The notes under the pieces: generated by a model | Told to the model about the DNA's origin: nothing | What the model saw: only the letters and a program-made list of their open reading frames with translations | The model's database searches: none | Program-made: the position numbers and the translations under genes | Shown: positions 7,979 to 14,172 of the stretch, one piece after another | Position numbering within the stretch: position 1 is the first letter of the stretch | How the letters are laid out: each line of letters opens with the position of its first letter | Assembly: GCA_031272565.1 (NCBI GenBank) | Contig: JAISTN010000103.1 | Coordinates: forward strand, 1 to 16,799 | Direction of reading: 5' to 3' | DNA: 16,799 nucleotides | Origin: Bifidobacteriaceae bacterium | GTDB taxonomy: Bacteria > Actinomycetota > Actinomycetes > Actinomycetales > WQXJ01

Positions 7979-8902
7979 GTGACCGAGTTCAGCCCGGTCT
8001 TCGCCGAACGGGCGAAGACCACCAAGAAGCCCCTGCGCAAGCGCCTGACCCGGGCCGCCGGCTGGGCCGGCTTTGTCGGTGGCGGGCTGGTGACGCCCCG
8101 CTTGGCCGCCAAGACGGCGGCCAAGCTGTGGTGCAAGCTGCCCCAGAACGCCGGTCGGCGCAAAGACAACCGGCCGCAACCGGGCGAAATCGTGCATCAG
8201 GATGTCGGTCTGCTCAGTCCGCTGGCTGTCGAAACCTGGGGCGATCCGGCGGGCCGCCTGGTTTACCTGGTGCACGGCTGGGGCGGCTGGCGCGGCCAGG
8301 TCGCCTCGTTTGTGACACCGCTGGTGGCGGACGGTTTCCGGGTGATCGCCTTCGACTGCCTGTCCCACGGCGATTCCGGCCCCGGGGAACACGGCAAGGC
8401 TTACTCCTCTGGCGGCGAGATGATCACTTCGCTGGAAGCGGTGGTGGCCCACTACGGCCAGCCGTTTGGGATCATCGCCCACTCGCTGGGGTGTGCCAAT
8501 GTCTGCCGGGCCATCCTGGACGGCAAGCTGACCGTGGAGCGGTTGACTTTGGTGTCGCCCAGCCCGGACATGCGCCTGGTGGCGGCCAATTTCGCCAAGT
8601 CGCTCGGTTTTGGCAAGCGAGCCACCCGTATGCTGACGGAAGAGATGGAACAGTGGGCCCACCGCCGGATGGGCGATTTCGACATCGCCGACATGGGCCG
8701 GACGGGCCGGTTGCCCGGTGACGCCCTGCTGATCCACGACGCGGTTGACAAGGAGTCCCCGTACGCCGTGTCACTGGGCATCAATGCAGCCTGGGCCGGC
8801 ACCAAGCTGATGACTACCGAAGGCTTGGGTCATCACCGCATCCTGATCGATCCGGAAGTGGTCGCGGCGGCCGTGGCCAACCTGTCGCTGTCCACATGGT
8901 GA
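7979..8902 (+). CDS. Alpha/beta-fold hydrolase
   Basis: A 307-residue soluble alpha/beta hydrolase. The core begins near residue 84 with the oxyanion motif VYLVHGWGG (HG at 99-100), followed by FDCLSHGDSG (125-134). The nucleophile elbow is AHSLG with S169, so the first Gly of GxSxG is Ala, a common variant. The acid is probably D254 or D257 in LIHDAVDKESP and the base H285 or H286 in GLGHHRIL. The first 80 residues are basic and Ala-rich and are not part of the catalytic core. The GTG at 7979 has GAAGGG nine bases upstream. It is a lone plus-strand gene between two non-coding regions, divergent from the transporter operon. A weak -10-like TACCCT is at 7902-7907. Substrate unknown; esterase or lipase-like activity is the reasonable guess. 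Confidence 0.85.
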   Translation: MTEFSPVFAERAKTTKKPLRKRLTRAAGWAGFVGGGLVTPRLAAKTAAKLWCKLPQNAGRRKDNRPQPGEIVHQDVGLLSPLAVETWGDPAGRLVYLVHGWGGWRGQVASFVTPLVADGFRVIAFDCLSHGDSGPGEHGKAYSSGGEMITSLEAVVAHYGQPFGIIAHSLGCANVCRAILDGKLTVERLTLVSPSPDMRLVAANFAKSLGFGKRATRMLTEEMEQWAHRRMGDFDIADMGRTGRLPGDALLIHDAVDKESPYAVSLGINAAWAGTKLMTTEGLGHHRILIDPEVVAAAVANLSLSTW

Positions 8903-8968
8903 GCCACGTCACTTTTTCGCTCCCATCCGGGTCCTTGGGCAACACGCCGCGCCGACCTGGGCCTTTAG

Positions 8969-9130
8969 TCATCCACAGGCCGCCAACTGCGAAACTTCTC
9001 CTCAAGAAAGACGTTTTCGCAGGTCAGAGGCTTGCGATGGCTTATCCCCAGGGTTTGTCCACAGGCGGCCCCAACTTTTCCACATGTTGCCTTGCGCCTG
9101 TCCCACACCTGTGTAAAGACCTGTGGATAA
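8969..9130. other. DnaA-box cluster, candidate replication-origin or DnaA-binding locus
   Basis: Five 9-mers match TTATCCACA with at most one mismatch within 162 bp of non-coding DNA. They are TCATCCACA (8969-8977), TTATCCCCA (9042-9050), TTGTCCACA (9055-9063), TTTTCCACA (9076-9084) and, on the minus strand, a perfect TTATCCACA (9122-9130). Three are packed into 43 bp. TTGTCCACA is a form preferred by DnaA of high-GC actinobacteria. Full actinobacterial origins usually hold more boxes and lie beside dnaA/dnaN, neither of which is in the window, and no clear AT-rich unwinding element is seen. A titration or reactivation locus is therefore as possible as an origin. Confidence 0.6.
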
Positions 9131-9136
9131 CTCAAT

Positions 9137-9164
9137 TTGCGCTCTGGGCGGACAGGCTTATACT
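9137..9164 (+). promoter_or_regulatory. Possible weak rightward promoter
   Basis: TTGCGC (9137-9142), a 16-nt spacer and TATACT (9159-9164). The -10 is good (5/6), the -35 poor (3/6). No convincing reading frame follows on the plus strand. The TATA core is shared with the better leftward promoter. Confidence 0.25.
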
Positions 9165-9173
9165 GGTCCGCCC
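9146..9173. repeat. Palindrome surrounding the TATA core
   Basis: Perfect 8-bp arms GGGCGGAC (9146-9153) and GTCCGCCC (9166-9173) enclose a 12-nt centre that contains the shared -10 elements. It could be an operator for a dimeric repressor, or a hairpin at the 5' end of the leftward transcript, whose start is predicted near 9150. Confidence 0.55.
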
Positions 9174-9185
9174 ATGTGATCCCAA
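9157..9185 (-). promoter_or_regulatory. Leftward sigma-70-type promoter reading into the DnaA-box cluster
   Basis: On the minus strand, -35 TTGGGA (9180-9185), a 17-nt spacer and -10 TATAAG (9157-9162) match the vegetative consensus at 4/6 and 5/6. Transcription from near 9150 would cross all five DnaA boxes and then run antisense to the end of the alpha/beta hydrolase gene. No gene on that strand is served until the transporter operon 1.6 kb away. Confidence 0.5.
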
Positions 9186-9190
9186 TCACA
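9175..9190. promoter_or_regulatory. Perfect CRP/GlxR-family binding site
   Basis: TGTGA-TCCCAA-TCACA matches the CRP/GlxR consensus TGTGA-N6-TCACA exactly, with no mismatch in either half. Read on the minus strand its six-base centre is TTGGGA, the -35 of the leftward promoter, so a bound regulator would be expected to block RNA polymerase there. GlxR is the CRP-type regulator of corynebacteria; which homologue exists here is unknown. Confidence 0.6.
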
Positions 9191-9441
9191 CGCCCCAGGG
9201 GGTGCCCGCCAAACCCGCCACCAACCCCCGCGGAGAGACTTCCAGCAGTCCACCAGCCCCCAGGCATCCAAGCCAAGCCATCACCTGATGTCCGATGTCG
9301 CCCAGCCCGGCCGCACCTGACACAAGACGCCCGGGGCCGCCGACAAACCGGCCAAACCCGTCCAGCCACCATCGACGGCCACCGGTTAAACACGAAGGGC
9401 CCACCACCCAGCCGGGCAGCGGACCCATTGTCGCTGTACTC
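9191..9441. other. Non-coding stretch with no recognised feature
   Basis: About 250 nt of strongly C-rich plus-strand sequence with many CCA/CCC runs. Reading frames crossing it have no sensible composition, start or ribosome site. I see no RNA gene, terminator or operator in it. An untranslated or structured RNA cannot be excluded. Confidence 0.4.
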
Positions 9442-9458
9442 CCAAGGGTTCCCCTTGG
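9442..9458 (-). terminator. Compact hairpin downstream of tRNA-Leu and its repeats
   Basis: CCAAGGG (9442-9448) and CCCTTGG (9452-9458) form a perfect 7-bp stem with a 3-nt loop. Read leftward it follows tRNA-Leu and both repeat copies, so it could end the tRNA transcript as a T-less terminator. No T tract is present on either strand. Confidence 0.35.
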
Positions 9459-9597
9459 TCAACCACTTCCTTGGCCTCGGCAGTGCGAGCAAGCTCCCAC
9501 TGCGCTCAGCCTGCGTCGTTGTGTTCCCGGTGGTCAACCACTTCCTTGGCCTCGGCAGTGCGAGCAAGCTCCCACTGCGCTCAGCCTGCGTCGTTGT
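9448..9597. repeat. Tandem 75-bp repeat, two copies, abutting tRNA-Leu
   Basis: Copy 1 (9448-9522) and copy 2 (9523-9597) are directly adjacent and differ only at 9454/9529 and 9455/9530. The strictly identical block is 68 bp (9456-9523 and 9531-9598). Each copy holds a near-perfect hairpin, GCAGTG-C-GAGC-AA-GCTC-C-CACTGC, and the right copy also GTGG-TCAA-CCAC. Copy 2 ends on the discriminator base of tRNA-Leu, so the unit sits immediately after the mature tRNA 3' end. It may be a dispersed repeat family of this genome or a duplicated tRNA trailer. Confidence 0.85.
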
Positions 9598-9680
9598 GCG
9601 CGAGGGGGGAGTTGAACCCCCATGCCCTTGCGGGCACACGGACCTGAACCGTGCGCGTCTGCCTATTCCGCCACTCGCGC
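9597..9680 (-). tRNA. tRNA-Leu (anticodon CAG)
   Basis: An 84-nt type II tRNA read leftward. The acceptor arms GCGCGAG and CTCGCGC pair perfectly, with discriminator A. The D-arm follows TGGCGGAATAGGCAGACGCG. The anticodon arm is CACGG-TTCAGGT-CCGTG, giving anticodon CAG. A long variable arm (GCCCGCAAGGGC) and a T-arm with GGGGGTTCAACTCCCCC complete it. Leucine is supported by the class II arm and the A discriminator. The 3' CCA is not encoded (CAA follows). A tRNA-Leu beside fhaA in opposite orientation matches the conserved actinobacterial arrangement, which supports both assignments. Confidence 0.95.
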
Positions 9681-9690
9681 GCGAACATTG

Positions 9691-9721
9691 AGGCTAGCAC
9701 GCCACAGGCCCCGAATCACAA
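9691..9721 (-). promoter_or_regulatory. Possible tRNA-Leu promoter
   Basis: On the minus strand, TTGTGA (9716-9721) and TAGCCT (9691-9696) are separated by 19 nt. The -10 is preceded by TGC (extended -10 form) and lies 10 nt before the mature tRNA 5' end, a suitable position. Two TGATTGG copies lie just upstream (about 9723-9738). The long spacer keeps confidence low. Confidence 0.3.
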
Positions 9722-9773
9722 CCCAATCAGGCCAATCACGCTCTAAGCTGAGGTGTGAACGGCGCCAAGTCGT

Positions 9774-9779
9774 TACGAT
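9774..9779 (+). promoter_or_regulatory. Possible -10 element of the fhaA operon promoter
   Basis: TACGAT fits TANNNT and lies 33 nt before the fhaA start, but no good -35 is found 16-18 nt upstream (AGGTGT region). The 132-nt gap shared with tRNA-Leu must contain the promoter for fhaA unless transcription enters from further left. Confidence 0.3.
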
Positions 9780-9812
9780 GGGGCAGGGCCGTTGCTGTGA
9801 GGAGGAAGGTTG

Positions 9813-10532
9813 ATGGCATTCCTCGATCGTTTTGAGAGAGGCGTAGAGCGTGCGGTCAACGGCGCCTTCGCCAAAGCGTCTCGTAGTGAGGTGAAACCTG
9901 TGGAACTGGCTTCCGCGCTCCGGCGCGAACTCGACGACAAGGCTGCCGTGCTGGCGCGCGGCCGCGCCGTGGTACCCAACGAGTTCGTCATCGAACTGTC
10001 CCCGGACGACTTCGACCGGATCCTTGACTGGGGAGCCGAGGCCATGGGCGAAGAGCTGCAAGAAGGCGTGGCCCAACACGCCGCCTCGCAACGCTATGCC
10101 TTTGTGGGCCCGGTGTCGGTGACCTTTGAGGAAGACCCGGACTTGGACGTGGGCGTCTTCCACGTCCGTTCAGCGACGGTCCGGGGTGCCGTGGCGCCAG
10201 CCGCTTCCTCCACACCCTCATCCCGCCACCCCATTGTCGACATCGACGGCCAGCGTTACCTGCTGACCGGCCCGGTGACGGTGATCGGGCGGGGTTCGGA
10301 CGCGGACATCATCGTGGAAGACACCGGGGTGTCACGCCGCCACGTGGAAATCCGCCTGACCCCCGATGGCCCGGTGGCCACGGACCTGGGTTCCACCAAC
10401 GGCACCTTCGTGGAAGGGCACCGCATCACGAACGCGCTGCTCGTGGACGGCAACACCATCACGGTGGGCCGGACCCAAGTGATCTTCTGGACAGGCGAAT
10501 CAGGAGACATCGGCACTGACCAGGACGGCTAG
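9813..10532 (+). CDS. fhaA: FhaA: DUF3662 and FHA domain protein
   Basis: A 239-residue cytoplasmic phosphothreonine-binding protein. Residues about 1-120 are the FhaA-type DUF3662 domain (MAFLDRFERGVERAVNGAFA; KPVELASALRREL; VPNEFVIELS). A short Ala/Ser-rich linker follows, then a C-terminal FHA domain from about 140, with G159-R160, S174-RR-H177 and N196-G197, the phosphopeptide-contacting positions. In mycobacteria FhaA binds phosphorylated partners in cell-wall synthesis, including the pseudokinase MviN/MurJ. This protein is shorter than mycobacterial FhaA, mainly because the linker is short. The start is the ATG at 9813 with AGGAGG seven bases upstream, preferred over a TTG at 9810. It is the first gene of a six-gene coupled operon; fhaB begins 6 nt after its stop. 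Confidence 0.95.
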   Translation: MAFLDRFERGVERAVNGAFAKASRSEVKPVELASALRRELDDKAAVLARGRAVVPNEFVIELSPDDFDRILDWGAEAMGEELQEGVAQHAASQRYAFVGPVSVTFEEDPDLDVGVFHVRSATVRGAVAPAASSTPSSRHPIVDIDGQRYLLTGPVTVIGRGSDADIIVEDTGVSRRHVEIRLTPDGPVATDLGSTNGTFVEGHRITNALLVDGNTITVGRTQVIFWTGESGDIGTDQDG

Positions 10533-10538
10533 GCCGGC

Positions 10539-11171
10539 ATGGGCGGTGAACTGACCGTTTCTCTCCTCAGGCTCGGCTATCTGCTGATCCTGTGGCTGTT
10601 TGTGCTCTTCGCCCTGCTGGTGCTGCGCCGGGATGTCTACGGCACCACGATTGTGCGCCGGCAAGCCAAACGCGCCAAGGGCGGGCGGGGCAAACGCGGC
10701 GACGCCCAGGCGGCCCGCGCGCTAGGCCGGGTCCAGGCCCCCCAGGAGTTGATGGCCGCCGCCACCCCGCCGCCACCCGGCTACGGCGGCCAGCCAGGCT
10801 ACGGCGGCCAAGCGGGCTACGGGCCCCAGCCGGGGGGACCGCCGCTGCCGCCGGTCAGGATTTCAGCCCAGCATCCGGACGCCCCCACCCGGGCGGTGGT
10901 GACCAACGGGCCGCTGCGCGGCACCACCCTGCCGCTGGGCACGAGCGGGATCGTGATTGGGCGTTCAGCCCTGGCCAACCTGGTACTAGATGACGAGTTC
11001 GCCTCCGGCCGCCACGCCCAGATCGTGCCGCAGGGCGGCGAATGGGTGCTAGAAGACCTGGGTTCCACCAACGGCACCTACCTGGGGCGGGAGAAAATCA
11101 CCGGGCCAACCCTGCTCAAGGCCGGCCAGACCATTCGGATCGGTAACACGACCGTGGAGGTGCTGCGGTAA
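10539..11171 (+). CDS. fhaB: FhaB: membrane-anchored FHA domain protein
   Basis: A 210-residue protein with one N-terminal membrane helix (about 10-29) followed by RRDVYG, as in FhaB/FipA of mycobacteria. A basic segment (36-53) and a flexible Pro/Gly/Tyr-rich linker with three GYG repeats (81-95) precede the C-terminal cytoplasmic FHA domain (about 117-210). The FHA residues are G141-R142, S156-GR-H159 and N178-G179. FhaB/FipA reads phosphothreonines made by the PknA/PknB kinases and is implicated in division and cell-wall assembly. The ribosome site before the ATG is weak, and coupling to fhaA across 6 nt is likely. The TAA shares one base with the next start (TAATG). Confidence 0.93.
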   Translation: MGGELTVSLLRLGYLLILWLFVLFALLVLRRDVYGTTIVRRQAKRAKGGRGKRGDAQAARALGRVQAPQELMAAATPPPPGYGGQPGYGGQAGYGPQPGGPPLPPVRISAQHPDAPTRAVVTNGPLRGTTLPLGTSGIVIGRSALANLVLDDEFASGRHAQIVPQGGEWVLEDLGSTNGTYLGREKITGPTLLKAGQTIRIGNTTVEVLR

Positions 11172-12724
11172 TGACTGTCGCCTTCCGCTACGCGGTCCGC
11201 TCCGACATCGGGCTGACTCGCGCCAACAACCAGGACTCGGCCTACGCCGGGCCCCACTTGTTGGTGGTGGCGGATGGCATGGGCGGGCACGCCGGCGGCG
11301 ACATCGCCTCATCGGTGGCGATTGCCCACCTGGCACCGCTGGACGATGAAACGCCAACGGCCGATGACGCGGCTTTGGCCCTGGACACGGCGGTGGAGGA
11401 GGCCCACGAGGAACTCTTGGACCGGGTGGCGGAAGAACCAGACCTGGCGGGCTTGGGCACCACCGTGACTGCCCTGTTGCGGACGGGCGACCGGTTGGTG
11501 CTGGGGCACATCGGTGATTCGCGGGCCTACCTGCTGCGGGACGAGGTCATGGAGCAGGTCACCACCGACCACACCTTTGTCCAGTTCTTGGTGGACAGCG
11601 GCAAGCTGGCACCAGACCAGGCGGAACGCCATCCCCAACGTTCGCTGCTGCTGCGGGTGTTGGGCGATGTCGATTTGGCAGGCGGGTTGGACATCTCGGT
11701 CCGTAAAGCGGAGGCAGGCGACCGCTGGCTGCTGTGTTCGGATGGCCTGTCCGGGGTGGTTTCGGCCTCGACCCTGGAGGCGACGCTGAAGGAGCATGAG
11801 GCCCCGGGCCCGTGCGCCGACGCCCTAATCGACTTGGCTCTGCGGGGCGGCGGCCCGGACAACGTCACCTGTGTGGTGGCGGACGTGGTGGAGTTGGATG
11901 ACTTGCCCGATGGCGAAGCGCCGGGCACGGCGGTCCAGGTGGCCGGGGCGGCCGCCAAGGACCGCAACAAGCCAACCAGGGGCGGGGCGGGCGCCGCCGC
12001 CAAGGCGGCCTCGCTGGCGCCCCGGACCAGCCAGACGGACCTGACCGAGGCCCCAGAGGGCCGCAAGCGGTTCAAGGTCCTGCGGACCATCTTGTGGATC
12101 CTAGTGATCTTGGGCGTCTTGGGGGCGGCCGGGTTTGGCGTCCGCATGTTCTACCAGTGGACCCAAACCCGCTACTACGTGGCGGCCGATGGCGCCGTGG
12201 TGGCCGTCTATCAGGGCATCCCGCAACAGATTGGCCCGTGGGGCCTGTCGCACGTGGCGCAAACCCTTGACGGCATCCCGATGGATTCCTTGACTGAAGT
12301 GTGGCAGGACCGGATCGAACGGACGGTCCAGGTGGACAGCCTTGAGGACGGCATTGAGCTGGCCGAACGCGCCCACGCCGAATCGGTGGCGGAAAAGGCC
12401 GGCACCACACCGGCCGGCAGCCCCAGCGCCACGCCCAGCCCTTCGGCTGACACCAGCCGGTCGGCTTCGCCCAGGCCCACACCAAGTGCCAGCCGTTCCG
12501 CCCCGCCCAGCCCCAGCTCCAGCCCCAGCGTCACGCCCTCGGCCTCGCGGACCGCCACCCCTAGTTCCACACCAAGCGCCTCTTCCAGCACCCGGCCCAC
12601 CACCAGCCCGTCAACGACATCTAGCCGGTCCGCCGGGGCCATCATTTCCTCCGTCCGGTCAGCCACGCCACAGGAGGGCCCAACGGCCTCGCCGTCCATC
12701 GATCGCCCACAGCCGGAGGATTGA
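11171..12724 (+). CDS. pstP: PstP: membrane PP2C-type Ser/Thr protein phosphatase
   Basis: A 517-residue phosphatase that reverses phosphorylation by the PknA/PknB kinases. The catalytic domain (about 1-240) has RSDIGLTRANNQDS (10-23), ADGMGGH with metal ligand D35, GTTVTAL, HIGDSRAY with D116, CSDGLSG with D191, and GGGPDN with D230. A basic, Ala-rich linker leads to one membrane helix at about 304-328. The extracytoplasmic part has a small globular segment (about 334-410) and then a Ser/Thr/Pro-rich tail (about 412-485). Total length is close to M. tuberculosis PstP, but the repetitive tail is striking and may be glycosylated (inference). It overlaps the rodA start by one base (TGATG). Confidence 0.96.
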   Translation: MTVAFRYAVRSDIGLTRANNQDSAYAGPHLLVVADGMGGHAGGDIASSVAIAHLAPLDDETPTADDAALALDTAVEEAHEELLDRVAEEPDLAGLGTTVTALLRTGDRLVLGHIGDSRAYLLRDEVMEQVTTDHTFVQFLVDSGKLAPDQAERHPQRSLLLRVLGDVDLAGGLDISVRKAEAGDRWLLCSDGLSGVVSASTLEATLKEHEAPGPCADALIDLALRGGGPDNVTCVVADVVELDDLPDGEAPGTAVQVAGAAAKDRNKPTRGGAGAAAKAASLAPRTSQTDLTEAPEGRKRFKVLRTILWILVILGVLGAAGFGVRMFYQWTQTRYYVAADGAVVAVYQGIPQQIGPWGLSHVAQTLDGIPMDSLTEVWQDRIERTVQVDSLEDGIELAERAHAESVAEKAGTTPAGSPSATPSPSADTSRSASPRPTPSASRSAPPSPSSSPSVTPSASRTATPSSTPSASSSTRPTTSPSTTSSRSAGAIISSVRSATPQEGPTASPSIDRPQPED

Positions 12725-14172
12725 TGGCCACCGTCCTGCCTGCCACCCCCCGGCGCGGACGCTGGGCGGAGTTGTTCCTGCTCTTGATCGCGTTGGTGCT
12801 GGCGTTCATGGCCTACGCCCAGGTCGCGTTGGCCGCCACCGGCTCGCTGCCGGCTGATATGACTGCCTATTGCGGCGGTTTCACGGGCCTGGTGGTGGCG
12901 GCCCACATCGTGTTGCGCTGGCGGGCCCCCTACGCCGATCCGGTCATCTTGCCGATGGCGGTGGTGCTGAACGGCATGGGCCTGGCCATGATCTACCGGC
13001 TGTCGCTGCGCTATGAGGCGACCGGTTCCGGCAACGCCTCGATTGCCAGCCGCCAGTTGATCTGGACCATCGTGGGCGTGGTGGGAGCGGTCGTAACGGT
13101 GGTGCTGGTGCGGGACCACCGGACGCTGCGGCGCTACACCTACACCTGCATGATCTTGGGTTTACTGGGCCTGGTGGCACCCTTGGTGCCCAAGCTGGGC
13201 ACGGCCGCCTACGGCGCCCGCATCTGGATCCACTTTGGCCCGCTGCACTTTCAGCCGGCCGAGCTGTCCAAGATCCTGCTGACCATCTTCTTTGCCGGCT
13301 ACCTGGTGGCCAACCGCGACGCCATGGCCCTGGCCGGCCCCCGCGTCCTAGGCCTGCAACTGCCGCGTTTCCGTGACCTGGGGCCCATCGCGCTGGCCTG
13401 GCTGGTCAGCCTGGGCGTGTTGGTGTTCGAACGTGACCTGGGGACTTCGCTGCTGTTCTTCGGCCTGTTCGTGGTTATGCTCTATGTGGCCACCGACCGG
13501 CCCAGTTGGATTGTGATAGGCCTGCTGGCGTTTGCTGGCGGGGTGGCCGCCGCCTACAAGCTCTTCAGTCATGTCCAGGCCCGGTTCCAGATTTGGCTGG
13601 ACCCCTTTAACCCTGAGGTGCTGGGCCGCAACCCGGGCGGTTCGGGGCAGTTGGTCCAGGGCCTGTACGGGCTGGGCAACGGCGGCCTGTTCGGCACCGG
13701 CTGGGGCCGGGGCCGGCCGGATTTGACCCCGTTGGCGTTCTCCGACTTCATCGTCACCTCGCTGGGTGAGGAACTGGGCTTGACCGGCCTGCTGGCGGTG
13801 CTGGTCTGCTACCTGATCCTGGCCGAACGGGGCTTGCGGACGGCCATCGGCATCCGGGACGGCTTCGGCAAGCTGCTGGCCACCGGCCTGGCCTTTGCCC
13901 TCGCCTTCCAGGTCTTTGTGGTGGTGGGCGGGGTCACCCGCATCATTCCGCTGACCGGCCTGACCACACCGTTCTTGGCTTACGGCGGGTCGTCGCTACT
14001 GTCCAACTGGATCATCGTGGCCCTGCTACTGAGGGTGTCCGATGGCGCCCGCCGGCCACCCCCGGCGACATCGGAAATCGACTTGACGCCCATCATCGCC
14101 TCCGAACAGGAGCGGCGGGCGGCGGCCAAGGTGGCGGACGGGGAAGCCACCCAGGTGGTGAGGCTGTCATGA
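12724..14172 (+). CDS. rodA: SEDS peptidoglycan glycosyltransferase (RodA/FtsW family)
   Basis: A 482-residue multi-span membrane protein that polymerises lipid II glycan strands together with the transpeptidase encoded next. About ten hydrophobic segments are visible between residues 15 and 437. Family motifs: FQPAELSK (176-183), FERDLGTSLLFFG (235-247), the long extracytoplasmic loop with RFQIWLDPFNPE, in which D293 matches the essential Asp of SEDS enzymes, then QGLYGLGNGGLFGTGWG (312-328), and PFLAYGGSSLLSNW (416-429). The cytoplasmic tail (about 438-482) is charged and includes DLTPI. The ATG at 12724 has GGAGG four bases upstream; the TTG three bases earlier is too close to it. Position before pbpA identifies it as the RodA of this actinobacterial cluster rather than the division FtsW. 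The stop overlaps pbpA by ATGA. Confidence 0.94.
   Translation: MATVLPATPRRGRWAELFLLLIALVLAFMAYAQVALAATGSLPADMTAYCGGFTGLVVAAHIVLRWRAPYADPVILPMAVVLNGMGLAMIYRLSLRYEATGSGNASIASRQLIWTIVGVVGAVVTVVLVRDHRTLRRYTYTCMILGLLGLVAPLVPKLGTAAYGARIWIHFGPLHFQPAELSKILLTIFFAGYLVANRDAMALAGPRVLGLQLPRFRDLGPIALAWLVSLGVLVFERDLGTSLLFFGLFVVMLYVATDRPSWIVIGLLAFAGGVAAAYKLFSHVQARFQIWLDPFNPEVLGRNPGGSGQLVQGLYGLGNGGLFGTGWGRGRPDLTPLAFSDFIVTSLGEELGLTGLLAVLVCYLILAERGLRTAIGIRDGFGKLLATGLAFALAFQVFVVVGGVTRIIPLTGLTTPFLAYGGSSLLSNWIIVALLLRVSDGARRPPPATSEIDLTPIIASEQERRAAAKVADGEATQVVRLS

Noticed and set aside
8480..8500. Alpha/beta hydrolase elbow AHSLG lacks the first Gly of GxSxG
   Set aside because: Ala at this position is a common functional variant; the nucleophile, acid and base are all present.
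7582..8721. 379-codon plus-strand frame overlapping the alpha/beta hydrolase
   Set aside because: The overlapping frame starting at 7979 encodes a clear catalytic triad and fold; this frame is Arg/Pro/Gly-rich shadow coding.
9288..9320. Tiny frame MSDVAQPGRT-stop just right of the origin-like block, resembling the first residues of some DnaA proteins
   Set aside because: Ten residues only, no ribosome site, and no DnaA-like sequence in any frame afterwards.
9448..9597. Tandem repeats considered as a CRISPR array
   Set aside because: Only two directly abutting 75-bp units with no variable spacers and no cas genes.
8965..9639. Minus-strand 224-codon open frame containing a 25-residue repeat
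   Set aside because: It runs through the tRNA-Leu gene, the DNA tandem repeat and the DnaA boxes, has no ribosome site and no sensible composition. The repeat arises because the 75-bp DNA unit is divisible by three.
11004..11018. FhaB FHA loop reads SGRH instead of SRRH, possible loss of phosphopeptide binding
   Set aside because: The invariant Ser and His are present along with GR and NG; the intervening residues vary among functional FHA domains.
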